The position numbers and the translations under genes are program-made. From positions 1 to 52,580 of the forward strand of contig CAZIOU010000007.1 in NCBI GenBank assembly GCA_964540995.1: a stretch of 52,580 bases of DNA, given 5' to 3'. Positions within the stretch are counted from its first letter, which is position 1. Every line of letters starts with the position of its first letter. Of the stretch, positions 1 through 7,842 are shown piece after piece. This DNA comes from JAZDLR01 sp964540995 (GTDB taxonomy: Bacteria > Patescibacteriota > Patescibacteriia > UBA1558 > 2-01-FULL-52-15). The notes below the pieces were generated by a model. The model was given only the letters and a program-made list of their open reading frames with translations. It did no database searches and was not told the DNA's origin.

Positions 1-335
1 GGAGTGATATTAGCTTTGACTAGATAACCAACCGCACCTAATTCATTTCCTTTCTTCACGTCTTCATCCTGACCGAGATTTGTCAGAAGCAACACAGGGA
101 TGTCTTTGGTAGCTGGATTTTCTTTCAATCGTTTCAGCACAGTGAAACCATCCATCTTGGGCATGATGACATCCAGTAAGATCATGTCGGGTTTTTCTTT
201 CTCTGCGAGTGTCAAACCTTCCTCGCCATTACCAGCCTTGATCAGTTGAAAGCCATCATTCTGGAACTTCACCTGATACATGTTGGCTAGCATTTCCTCG
301 TCTTCGACGAGTAATATTTTTTTCACGTCAGCCAT
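1..335 (-). CDS. Response regulator receiver domain protein (3' end outside window)
   Basis: CheY-like receiver, the phosphate-accepting half of a two-component system. About 111 residues are visible and the reading frame runs off the left edge. The acidic pocket is at residues 11-14 (E-D-E-E), the phospho-acceptor is Asp55 in LLDVIMPKMDG, the switch threonine is Thr85 in LLLTN, and the conserved lysine is Lys107 in YLVKAN. These are the diagnostic family residues. I cannot see whether an output domain follows; the visible length already nearly fills a stand-alone receiver. The ATG at 335 has no SD. A TTGCCA/TATACT promoter lies inside the 3' end of the upstream metallohydrolase gene, so it can be transcribed on its own. 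The partner kinase is not in the window. Confidence 0.9.
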   Translation of the reverse strand, partial: MADVKKILLVEDEEMLANMYQVKFQNDGFQLIKAGNGEEGLTLAEKEKPDMILLDVIMPKMDGFTVLKRLKENPATKDIPVLLLTNLGQDEDVKKGNELGAVGYLVKANIT

Positions 336-343
336 AGATTTGA

Positions 344-1258
344 TTAATGATATAACGGGTTCAGTATAGCCAAAAGAGGTCCCATTGGCAAGCCGAGGAA
401 TCGATGGTCCGTGGGAGACAAATAGTCAATAGAAGTTGAGCTGATAGCCAGCTGAACCGTCCCCTGATCGATAGTTGATAGGATTTGACAGCCGGTCCGA
501 CGTAGACGCAGGACTGCAGCTGGGTTGGGATGACCATAACGATTATCTCGGCCGGCCGAGATCAGACACCAACTCGGTTTCACTGCTGACAAGAAGTCGG
601 TAGCGGATGAATACTTACTGCCATGATGTCCTGCTTTGAGTATATCGGCACTGACATCAACCTGACGCATCATGATAGCTTCCTGCTCACTCGGCAAGTC
701 GCACGGTAATAAAATATCTTCTTGCCCCCAAGAGATTTTGCTGACGACGCAACCAGCATTAGAACTGGGAGCCTTGAAATCTTGTGGTGGCCACAATAAT
801 TTCCAGCGGATTCCTGAAGTCCAGCGAAATTGTTGGCCTTGATGCACCGCTTGCAGCGGAATATTTCTCGCACGTATGTCCACTAAGAGCTTGGCAAATC
901 CAGCCGAACCATTGACTTCATCTCCATTGTAAAGAACTTGGCCGATCGTGTAACGATCAAGTAACCATTGCGCTCCGCCATAATGATCAAGGTCAGGATG
1001 AGTTAATAAGAGGTAGTCTATATGGTGATCATTCCACGGCATAGCGGCTGACAAGGCGTCGACAACCTGATGACCTGCTCCAGTGTCGATCAAAATAGTT
1101 ATGTGATCCGGTGTACGCAAGAGAAGACTATCTCCTTGTCCGATATCCAGCATAGAGAATTGAATTGACGAAGTCGCTTCTGGTTTAGTAGAAAACAAAT
1201 ACCACAGCAATAAACCAATTGCTATTAGAAAACAGCTAGTGACGATATATTTTTTCAT
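344..1258 (-). CDS. ComEC-type metallo-beta-lactamase-fold hydrolase, stand-alone
   Basis: 304 residues. An N-terminal membrane segment (about residues 4-23) is followed by a metallo-beta-lactamase fold. LDIGQGDS (about 37-44) and the metal-binding signature THPDLDHYGG (about 86-95) match the C-terminal domain of ComEC/Rec2, which is thought to degrade or process one DNA strand during uptake; LKAGHHGS supplies a further metal-ligand histidine. In classical ComEC this domain is fused to the channel. Here it is a separate gene starting 23 bases inside the 3' end of comEC in another frame. The own start codon and own membrane anchor argue for true gene fission and against a frameshifted comEC. 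It probably acts outside the membrane with the ComEC channel. Confidence 0.85.
   Translation of the reverse strand: MKKYIVTSCFLIAIGLLLWYLFSTKPEATSSIQFSMLDIGQGDSLLLRTPDHITILIDTGAGHQVVDALSAAMPWNDHHIDYLLLTHPDLDHYGGAQWLLDRYTIGQVLYNGDEVNGSAGFAKLLVDIRARNIPLQAVHQGQQFRWTSGIRWKLLWPPQDFKAPSSNAGCVVSKISWGQEDILLPCDLPSEQEAIMMRQVDVSADILKAGHHGSKYSSATDFLSAVKPSWCLISAGRDNRYGHPNPAAVLRLRRTGCQILSTIDQGTVQLAISSTSIDYLSPTDHRFLGLPMGPLLAILNPLYH
363..391 (-). promoter_or_regulatory. Promoter of the response regulator gene
   Basis: On the minus strand TTGCCA (386-391), a 17-base spacer and TATACT (363-368) form a good sigma-70 type promoter. It lies within the 3' coding end of the metallohydrolase gene. The predicted leader is about 20 bases. 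Confidence 0.6.
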
Positions 1259-2645
1259 GAATCAATTGGGTAATTATAATCATAGCACCAGCAGAAAAAA
1301 TAAGCGCTACCACAGAGAACGGCAACGGCAAAACCGACCAGCGTGCAGTGCCAACGAGCGTAACTACCAACAGCACCCAGCGAATCATCAAGGTAATAAT
1401 TAAACTAGCCACCAAACCAATCACTGGCACCCACCAGATCAAGGGCAACAGCAAACCAATAATCATAATCGGCCCAACCAAGGGCACCACGACAATGTTA
1501 GCCGGTAAGAACCATAATGGCCAGACTTGAAAATAATATAATATCAACGGCCAAGTAAACATCTGCGCTGCTAGCGTCGCACTCATCAACTCTCTCAATG
1601 ACCATCGTTCTGGTACCCAGGACAAAACTTTGGTCCACCACGGTGTCCACCAGACAAGTCCTGTTAGTGCTAGGAAGGATAACTGCCAACCAACATCATA
1701 GACGACCGCCAAAGGATTGATAATAGCCAATACTCCGGCCACCAAAGTCAGTAAGTGCATAATATCCACTGGGCGACGAACTAATTGGGCCATCAATAAT
1801 GTACTCGACATCACCGCCGCTCTCACGGCTGATGCCGGTGAGCCAATAATCATGACATAGAGAATTAGAACTACAATCAATAAACCGGAACTATATTTAC
1901 GTCTTAGACCCAAGGCTGTCAGAAATGAACGTCCGGCAATAATCAATAAAGTCATGTTCATACCGGAAATAGCTACCACATGACTTAAACCACTGCGACT
2001 AAAATTGGTAGTGGTGTCATCAGACACTCCTCCGCGCTCATTGACGATCATGGCCTGCATCAGTCCTGCTACTGGTCCGGGCAACAGACGATCATAGGTA
2101 GTAATAATATAATCTTTGAATCGGAAAAAGGGCCTGGACCAACTAGCCTGATGACGAATAAACGTGGCTTGCGATGTACGACATCTAACAGCTACTCCCT
2201 GCATCTGATCTCGACGCAGTAAACGAATGTCTGACTCTGCTGCCGGTGCTTGCGGCGAGCAACGAAGTCTAATAATGTCGCCCACGTTATAAACAGGAAA
2301 GTGGGCCACTGAAGCGATTACTGCCCCTGGTAGCGGCGAAGTTAATGACCTGAGTCTTAATTTCTGTTGATCAGCCACAAAATCTCGATACTCAATGACA
2401 GCTTCAATATCTAATGACTTAGTCATCGTCGGACGCTCAACGATCATCAGAGTCGTCCGCCACCACCCAAGCAAGAAAAATAGTAACAACACAATGTACC
2501 GACGATGGCCGGTGACCCAGCAGATCAAGGTCAGTAACATAAATATCAGCACTAAACTACTACCGGAGATATGAAAAAAACTGGAAATAATAATTCCAGC
2601 TAATAATCCGACAACTGCCAATTGAACAATTATTTTCTTAGCCAT
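1236..2645 (-). CDS. comEC: ComEC/Rec2-family competence channel, channel part only
   Basis: 469 residues from the ATG at 2645. It has hydrophobic helices near the N-terminus, a soluble OB-like region (about residues 65-165), then many membrane helices carrying VVAISGMNMTLL, the family equivalent of the AISGLH motif of the competence domain. The family moves single-stranded DNA across the inner membrane during transformation. The hydrolase domain is absent because the next overlapping gene encodes it, so together they equal a normal ComEC of about 770 residues. A longer reading from 2675 would start inside the promoter, so I reject it. There is no SD. dprA at 41328 and a pseudopilin at 48391 complete part of a DNA-uptake set. 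Confidence 0.88.
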   Translation of the reverse strand: MAKKIIVQLAVVGLLAGIIISSFFHISGSSLVLIFMLLTLICWVTGHRRYIVLLLFFLLGWWRTTLMIVERPTMTKSLDIEAVIEYRDFVADQQKLRLRSLTSPLPGAVIASVAHFPVYNVGDIIRLRCSPQAPAAESDIRLLRRDQMQGVAVRCRTSQATFIRHQASWSRPFFRFKDYIITTYDRLLPGPVAGLMQAMIVNERGGVSDDTTTNFSRSGLSHVVAISGMNMTLLIIAGRSFLTALGLRRKYSSGLLIVVLILYVMIIGSPASAVRAAVMSSTLLMAQLVRRPVDIMHLLTLVAGVLAIINPLAVVYDVGWQLSFLALTGLVWWTPWWTKVLSWVPERWSLRELMSATLAAQMFTWPLILYYFQVWPLWFLPANIVVVPLVGPIMIIGLLLPLIWWVPVIGLVASLIITLMIRWVLLVVTLVGTARWSVLPLPFSVVALIFSAGAMIIITQLIHEKIYRH

Positions 2646-2662
2646 GTGATTATTTGTTGTCC

Positions 2663-2691
2663 AGTCTAAGGACAAAAATAATCTTTGGCAA
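2663..2691 (-). promoter_or_regulatory. Promoter of comEC
   Basis: TTGCCA (2686-2691), 17-base spacer, TAGACT (2663-2668) on the minus strand. The ATG at 2645 lies 17 bases past the -10 box, which decides the start and gives a leader of about 11 bases without an SD. Confidence 0.55.
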
Positions 2692-2695
2692 GTAG

Positions 2696-4138
2696 TTAGA
2701 AGCGTATCACCGAGGCAGGAGGCGTCGGTAATTCTGACGACGTGACTGCAAACCAGCCGTCGTTACGCGTCACCCAATTAAATTCTGTAGGTAAAAGCCG
2801 AACCGACGCCTGTACCCGACCTTCTCGGTCAGCCGTCGCTCGTAATTCGAAACTATCTCCTGTCGTCATCGTGACATAGGGTTTGAAGCGAACGCGAACA
2901 AGATTGGAATTGGAACGAGTGACAACTGTCGGCACCTCTTGGTCGCGAATATAAACCTTCCACGTCTGGTTGCCGATCGACTCATTGGTATCAACCTGCA
3001 ATACTAAGCTATTAAGATCAATTGATTTACCAGAGAGCGTCGATAACTTAAGACGGTAACCATTCGTAGCAGTCGATGTTGAATCTACTGTCCAAGAAGG
3101 TTGATCATGCACCAGATACATGGTCTGGGATAACCCTAGATCCGATTGCCAAGCGATACTCTTGGCAGAGACAAATCCTTTTCCGCTAACTTCTTGAGTT
3201 GTTACTTTGATGGCAGCTAGATCATTTTCAGCTACTCCACGAACGATAAGCTGATACTGCTTGGGTTGTTTACTGGTGATAAGAATATCGGCCGAAGTTG
3301 GTTCCCAGACATAAAGATCTTTCTTCTGACTGACTGTCCAGGTCTTCACTGTCGTCTGATCATCAAGCAAAGAAATAGACTGCGGTAAAAATTTACTAGT
3401 CTCAACCGTGAAGGCCATTTTCTGCAAGGTAATCGGTTCTGCTCGAGTAGCAATAGGAATAGTCACCGCCGCTTGTTGTAAGGCATGATCGGCGACAGCT
3501 GACACAGCCTGCCCTACTGGTGGCTGGACCATGACCCATGCACCCTGATCGACGAAGACAATCCCGGCGGTCGACAGAGGGAACACAGCCTGCAAGGAAG
3601 GCGTTACTGCTGGTTGTGAGAATACAATATCTTTATCACTGGCGATGCGCGCCGTCAGCAACTGTCCGGGTCGATTGACCAACCAATTGGTTCTGACAAT
3701 CAGATCATGGCTGCCAGCTGCAAGGGTTGCAGTCGGTGTCTCAAAAGTTACCGTGCCGGTATTATCCAGTGAGCGATCTCTTCCAATCTGAACATCATCC
3801 ACATATAACCGCAACGTTGATAGATCAATGGGCTGATACAGCCCGTCTAAGGACAAGCGTAATCGCTGTAACGTCAACGGTCCATCAGTCTGTAAAACAA
3901 AATGAGCTACATCAATATTTTCTTGCGGCCCGACGATCTGTCGCTGCTTACTATCAGATACATCTACCCAGAGCTTAGCAACAGCAATAGTCGCTGGATG
4001 TTCATCTTTGGTAAACGAAAGTATCGGGGCGCAGAAGGCCAAGGCCAACGACAAACAAGACACCATCAAAACTCCTAGTGAAAGGTGATGATGCCAGCTA
4101 ACTTTACGTGACAAGCGTTGTTCTAAGTGATCGAACAT
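2696..4138 (-). CDS. Exported, membrane-anchored beta-rich protein of unknown function
   Basis: 480 residues. A short basic N-terminus precedes one hydrophobic segment (about residues 20-43) that could be a signal anchor or an uncleaved signal. The rest is a long extracytoplasmic stretch of alternating beta-strand pattern with at least three similar segments of roughly 100-130 residues, such as the one around LRLSLDGLYQPIDLSTLRLY. This resembles stacked Ig-like domains, but I recognise no named family. There are no cysteines outside the signal region and no catalytic motif. It ends 20 bases before the comEC promoter region. The leader is about 10 bases from an extended -10 promoter. A surface or periplasmic structural role is the best guess. 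Confidence 0.7.
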   Translation of the reverse strand: MFDHLEQRLSRKVSWHHHLSLGVLMVSCLSLALAFCAPILSFTKDEHPATIAVAKLWVDVSDSKQRQIVGPQENIDVAHFVLQTDGPLTLQRLRLSLDGLYQPIDLSTLRLYVDDVQIGRDRSLDNTGTVTFETPTATLAAGSHDLIVRTNWLVNRPGQLLTARIASDKDIVFSQPAVTPSLQAVFPLSTAGIVFVDQGAWVMVQPPVGQAVSAVADHALQQAAVTIPIATRAEPITLQKMAFTVETSKFLPQSISLLDDQTTVKTWTVSQKKDLYVWEPTSADILITSKQPKQYQLIVRGVAENDLAAIKVTTQEVSGKGFVSAKSIAWQSDLGLSQTMYLVHDQPSWTVDSTSTATNGYRLKLSTLSGKSIDLNSLVLQVDTNESIGNQTWKVYIRDQEVPTVVTRSNSNLVRVRFKPYVTMTTGDSFELRATADREGRVQASVRLLPTEFNWVTRNDGWFAVTSSELPTPPASVIRF

Positions 4139-4155
4139 GGGGACAATTCGTAATT

Positions 4156-4164
4156 ATTATACCA
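4156..4164 (-). promoter_or_regulatory. Extended -10 promoter of the 2696-4138 gene
   Basis: The minus strand reads TGGTATAAT, an extended -10 element (TGn plus TATAAT), with no good -35 box. Its ATG is 17 bases downstream, so the leader is very short. Confidence 0.5.
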
Positions 4165-4177
4165 CGATCTGTCCAAA

Positions 4178-4206
4178 CAAAAAACAAGCACCCATGAACG
4201 GCTTGT
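4178..4206 (-). terminator. Terminator after the coiled-coil gene
   Basis: The minus strand has ACAAGC, an 11-base loop, then GCTTGT followed by a T-run (TTTTTTG). It ends the 4231-4506 transcript and sits just before the next promoter. Confidence 0.55.
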
Positions 4207-4230
4207 AGTTTATAAGCCCTACACTCTAGG

Positions 4231-4506
4231 CTAAACGGTAAAAACCTTACTCCTATCTATGGATACATCGTGACGCTCCAGTTCATTGACCAAATTATGT
4301 ATCGAGGCATCAGTACTAAGAACGACATGTTTCACCTTGGACATATCATCTTCTAGCGACTCCAACCTGCCCTCTACTCCATCAAATCGAGCGTTGACTG
4401 CCATTCGAAACGAGTCAATCTGCTCTTTGGTATCCTGCTTTATTGACTGCACAATTGTTTGAATAGCGGAATCAAAATAATCTTTGGATATATATTCACC
4501 TTTCAT
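4231..4506 (-). CDS. Small coiled-coil protein, unknown function
   Basis: 91 residues, mostly alpha-helical with heptad-like spacing of hydrophobics (about residues 10-80). No membrane segment, signal or cysteine. The sequence around FDGVEGRLESLEDDMSKV looks like short helical proteins often annotated as hypothetical in Patescibacteria; similar helical repeats occur in phage and structural proteins, so no function is assigned. It stands alone with its own promoter and terminator. The promoter places the ATG 9 bases after the -10 box, so the message is probably leaderless. Confidence 0.7.
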   Translation of the reverse strand: MKGEYISKDYFDSAIQTIVQSIKQDTKEQIDSFRMAVNARFDGVEGRLESLEDDMSKVKHVVLSTDASIHNLVNELERHDVSIDRSKVFTV

Positions 4507-4515
4507 ATTACTGTG

Positions 4516-4543
4516 ATTATAAATTGTTGGTTTAAAAAATCAA
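4516..4543 (-). promoter_or_regulatory. Promoter of the coiled-coil gene (leaderless)
   Basis: TTGATT (4538-4543), 16-base spacer, TATAAT (4516-4521) on the minus strand. Nine bases separate the -10 box from the ATG at 4506, so the transcript probably begins at or next to the start codon. The -35 box lies in the T-tract of the preceding weak terminator. Confidence 0.55.
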
Positions 4544-4557
4544 TGGGTATTTACCCA
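4544..4557 (-). terminator. Weak terminator hairpin after prfB
   Basis: The minus strand has a short TGGGT/ACCCA stem with a 4-base loop, then TTGATTTTTT. The stem is short, so efficiency is doubtful. The T-tract also provides the -35 box of the next gene. Confidence 0.35.
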
Positions 4558-4594
4558 CAGAAATTTTAGACGGCTATTTATTTATCGGCTATTG

Positions 4595-5686
4595 CTATTC
4601 AACTAATCCCGCTTCTTGCTTCAACCGTTCCACCATAAAAGGCACTAAGTCTCCGGCCAAAACAGCGTCCGGGTCTTTGGTTTCTAATTTGGTTCGGTGA
4701 TCTTTGACCATTTTGTAAGGATGCAAGACATAGGACCTGATCTGATTGCCCCAAGCGGCTTCCGTCAATTCACCTCGAAGCGCCAACCGCTCCTCCTCCT
4801 TCTCCGTCTGATAGTAGCGTTGCAATTTACCCAGCAAATATTTCTTGGCCTGTTCTTTGTTCTGCATCTGCGAACGTTCATTCTGACAAGTCACCACGAT
4901 ACCAGTAGGGATATGGGTGATACGCACTGCTGAATCAGTAGTGTTGACTGATTGGCCACCCTTACCGGATGAACGATAGACATCAATGCGCAAATCTTTG
5001 TCATCAATCACAATGTCATTGAGCTGATCCAACTCTGGCAAAACCTCTACCATAGCAAATGAAGTATGGCGCAATTGATCAGCGTCAAAGGGCGAAATAC
5101 GTACTAGACGATGAACACCGTTTTCCGTTTTCAGATGGCCGTAAGCTCTGGTGCCTTCAATTTTGAGCGTGACATTTTTAATCCCCGCTTCTTGACCTAA
5201 AGTACGATTTAATACGGTGACTTTCCATTGCTGATTTTCCGCTAGCTTGAGATACATCCGCTCCAACATCAGGGCCCAATCCTGAGCATCCACTCCTCCG
5301 GCACCAGAGTAAATAGTGACGATAGCTGGTCGATCGTCATACTCTCCGGTAAAAAGTAATTGGTCTTGGTGTCGCTCGATTTCCGTTTCGACAGACTGCA
5401 ACTCTGTCTCTAGCTCTTGCTGCATCGAGGCGGAGGCATCAGCCGATAACAAACGAATATCTTCTAATTTACCTTTGAGTCCTTGCCAGATAGTTAACTG
5501 CTCTTGAATGCCAGCCGCCTCTTGGCTCTTGCCTTCTGCTTGCTGTCGATCATTCCAAAAATCAGACTGAGACATTAGCTGCTGCAATTCTTGAAGGCGG
5601 ACTACTTTGGCGTCTAAATGCAAAGCCGCCCACGCATCTTGGACGCGGGCGAGCGATGTTTCGATTCGAGAGGCTAATGAGTTCAC
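4595..5686 (-). CDS. prfB: Peptide chain release factor 2
   Basis: 363 residues, full length. RF2 releases finished peptides at UAA and UGA. The stop-reading tripeptide SPF is at about residue 200 (VRISPFDADQ) and the catalytic GGQ is at about 242 (SGKGGQSVN). The N-terminal coiled region and the GAGGVDAQDW segment are as in RF2. There is no in-frame UGA near the start, so the programmed frameshift that controls E. coli prfB is not used here. The start overlaps the htrA stop by 4 bases (ATGA), giving translational coupling to htrA. Confidence 0.97.
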   Translation of the reverse strand: MNSLASRIETSLARVQDAWAALHLDAKVVRLQELQQLMSQSDFWNDRQQAEGKSQEAAGIQEQLTIWQGLKGKLEDIRLLSADASASMQQELETELQSVETEIERHQDQLLFTGEYDDRPAIVTIYSGAGGVDAQDWALMLERMYLKLAENQQWKVTVLNRTLGQEAGIKNVTLKIEGTRAYGHLKTENGVHRLVRISPFDADQLRHTSFAMVEVLPELDQLNDIVIDDKDLRIDVYRSSGKGGQSVNTTDSAVRITHIPTGIVVTCQNERSQMQNKEQAKKYLLGKLQRYYQTEKEEERLALRGELTEAAWGNQIRSYVLHPYKMVKDHRTKLETKDPDAVLAGDLVPFMVERLKQEAGLVE

Positions 5687-6924
5687 TTGGTCGTGGGTTT
5701 ATATTGTTCGAGCGTCACCGTTACTTCTTTTTCTTTGCCTTTGGAATAGAGCTTTAACGTGACCTTATCACCTGGATTCAACTGGCTGATCATCTTAGCT
5801 AAATTATTACTTTCTGTCACGTCGGTTCCGTTGACCTTCTCAATAATATCATTCTCGACGATACCGGCTTTATCAGCTGGCGACCCTGGGATGACAGCTA
5901 GTTCGCTTGAAGTCTGGCCGCGTCGGACCAAGGCTCCTTGCTTAACTGGTAAATTATTCTGCTGGGCCAAATCATCACTAATCAAGACATAACGCACTCC
6001 CAGATAAGGCCGGACGATCTGACCATTATTGAGGATACCTTGAATAATCTTCTTAACCGAGTTGATAGGGATAGCGAAACCGATAAGTTGGCCTTGGTTG
6101 GATACAGCAGTGTTTACACCCACCACCTCGCCCGCTAGATTGAGCAATGGTCCACCGGAGTTACCTGGATTGATAGCTGCGTCAGTCTGAATGACATCTT
6201 CCAAATTTTCTGATGTTCCACCGCCGCCAGCAACAACGCTGCGACCAATGCCAGAGATGATTCCTTTGGTGACACTGTTGGGGAATTCGGCCAGAGCGTT
6301 ACCCATAGCAATAACCGTCTGACCGACTTTGAGATCATCGGAGTTACCTAATTTCAATACTGACAAGTTCTTAGCCTCAATCTTGAGTACGCCCAAGTCA
6401 TTGAAAATATCAGTACCAACAACTTTGGCAGGATATTCTTTGCCATCATTGAGCGTAACCGAATACTGCGCCTCGGTATCGTTGATAACATGTCGATTGG
6501 TCAGAATATAACCATCAGAAGAAATAATAAATCCCGAGCCACCACCGATCTTCTGAATATTGGGTTTAGAATTATTGGGAGAAGGCTGCGGTATAGGAGT
6601 GCCGAAAAATTGATCGAAAGGAGAAAAATCAAACATTGGATTCAGAGCCTGCTGACTTACATCCTTCTTGATAGTCACAGAAACTACGCTTGGCGCTATC
6701 GCTTGAGCGATATCGATAGTACTTGATTCTTCAGTAACCTTGAGAACTTTATTCTTATCGTCTTGAAGTACCGTTACCAGATTGTCTTTACCTTGGTTAG
6801 CTGTCAAATGACTGATACGAACCCAACTTTGCCCGTAGTTAATGAAAATATAAGCTCCGGCAAATCCTGCCACCAGAGCAATGACAACATTGGCTATATA
6901 GGGATAATATTTGCGTGCTATCAT
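5683..6924 (-). CDS. htrA: HtrA/DegP-family serine protease with PDZ domain
   Basis: 413 residues. Membrane anchor at about residues 8-28, then a trypsin-like protease. The triad is His in TNRHVIND (about 144), Asp in FNDLGVLKI (about 176) and Ser in NPGNSGGPLL (about 254). One PDZ domain follows (about 300-405, with SPADKAGIVENDII). The family degrades or refolds damaged proteins outside the membrane. With one PDZ and an N-terminal anchor it resembles DegS or Gram-positive HtrA more than soluble DegP. It is 6 bases downstream of a small membrane-protein gene and overlaps prfB by 4 bases. No SD is visible. Given how many exported proteins this window encodes, envelope quality control is a natural role. 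Confidence 0.93.
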   Translation of the reverse strand: MIARKYYPYIANVVIALVAGFAGAYIFINYGQSWVRISHLTANQGKDNLVTVLQDDKNKVLKVTEESSTIDIAQAIAPSVVSVTIKKDVSQQALNPMFDFSPFDQFFGTPIPQPSPNNSKPNIQKIGGGSGFIISSDGYILTNRHVINDTEAQYSVTLNDGKEYPAKVVGTDIFNDLGVLKIEAKNLSVLKLGNSDDLKVGQTVIAMGNALAEFPNSVTKGIISGIGRSVVAGGGGTSENLEDVIQTDAAINPGNSGGPLLNLAGEVVGVNTAVSNQGQLIGFAIPINSVKKIIQGILNNGQIVRPYLGVRYVLISDDLAQQNNLPVKQGALVRRGQTSSELAVIPGSPADKAGIVENDIIEKVNGTDVTESNNLAKMISQLNPGDKVTLKLYSKGKEKEVTVTLEQYKPTTK

Positions 6925-6930
6925 GGTACT

Positions 6931-7245
6931 TTATTGATTATTAGCTGTGTTATAGTCTTGCAATAATTTTTGCAACGTATTGAAATCAGTCGGTACTGAT
7001 GTCCCATCTCCAGCAGGATCAATTAGCGCTCCAACACCTTGATCCAAGAGAGGCTTCAAATAGAATATGCTAACCAAAAGCGGCACAACAAACAAAAGAA
7101 TATTAATCCACATGAAAATCCTGCCCCAGAAAAAACGACGGTCAATCTTGTGTAGTCGCGCTTTGATCTCGGCAATTTCGAGATCTTGACGTTCAAGTCG
7201 TTTCTGCAAATCTTGGTCCATAATGTGAGTGGCGGTAGCGGACAT
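6931..7245 (-). CDS. Small membrane protein with N-terminal helix
   Basis: About 104 residues if started at the ATG at 7245; another ATG at 7221 would give 96. A charged helix (DQDLQKRLERQDLEIAEIKA) is followed by one long hydrophobic segment and a short polar tail that may hold an amphipathic helix. I recognise no family. It lies between nrdR (12-24 bases upstream, depending on start) and htrA (6 bases downstream), apparently in one transcript. It may be a membrane-attached coiled-coil partner, but this is only topology. Confidence 0.65.
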   Translation of the reverse strand: MSATATHIMDQDLQKRLERQDLEIAEIKARLHKIDRRFFWGRIFMWINILLFVVPLLVSIFYLKPLLDQGVGALIDPAGDGTSVPTDFNTLQKLLQDYNTANNQ

Positions 7246-7269
7246 GGCCACTACCAACTATTACAATTT

Positions 7270-7773
7270 TTAAAGTCGCTTCTTTCGTCCAGATGCGGAA
7301 ACTTTCGGACGTAAGCCTTGGCGGGTACTCAACATACCCTCTAACTCTCGCTTGAAAGTAGCTACGTCGGTAAATGAGCGGTAAACCGAAGCGAAACGGA
7401 TATAAGCAATTTCGTCAAAAGGCTTGAGACGCTTCATCACGATCTCACCCACCTCCTTGGAGGTTAGTTCATTTTTACGGCTTTTCTGTATATCACGCTC
7501 AATCTTGTGCACGAGATTATTGAAATGATCTTCGGTGAAGGAGCGCTTCTCCAGACTACGTCGCAGACCAGAAGCCATTTTTTCTCGTGAATAGGTCTGC
7601 CTACGACCATCACGCTTAACGATCATGATGTCCAACAATTCAGCTTCCTCAAGGGTAGAAAAACGGAATGCGCATTTGACGCATTCTCGGCGGCGACGGA
7701 TTCCCATATTATCAGTGGTGACGCGGGAATCAATTACTTTGGTATCGACATGATTACAGACAGGGCAATTCAT
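7270..7773 (-). CDS. nrdR: Transcriptional repressor NrdR
   Basis: 167 residues. The N-terminal zinc ribbon has CPVC at residues 3-6 and CVKC at about 31-34, with RRRREC between. The ATP-cone domain follows (about 46-136, starting VKRDGRRQTYSREK). NrdR senses ATP/dATP and represses ribonucleotide reductase genes. No nrd gene and no obvious NrdR box pair is in the window, so its targets are elsewhere. The C-terminal basic tail (GLRPKVSASGRKKRL) extends beyond the usual length of about 150. It sits downstream of ftsZ without an SD. Confidence 0.95.
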   Translation of the reverse strand: MNCPVCNHVDTKVIDSRVTTDNMGIRRRRECVKCAFRFSTLEEAELLDIMIVKRDGRRQTYSREKMASGLRRSLEKRSFTEDHFNNLVHKIERDIQKSRKNELTSKEVGEIVMKRLKPFDEIAYIRFASVYRSFTDVATFKRELEGMLSTRQGLRPKVSASGRKKRL

Positions 7774-7842
7774 TGGGCAGGCAGTAGTTTATAGGATGGT
7801 AGGAAAGTAGACACCCATGCTGACTACCAATCCACAGCGAAT

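Noticed and set aside
1236..1258. comEC as a frameshifted pseudogene
   Set aside because: Both parts keep motifs, and the second has its own start and membrane helix.
4595..5686. Programmed frameshift in prfB
   Set aside because: The frame is continuous from the ATG at 5686 through the whole RF2, with no early in-frame UGA.
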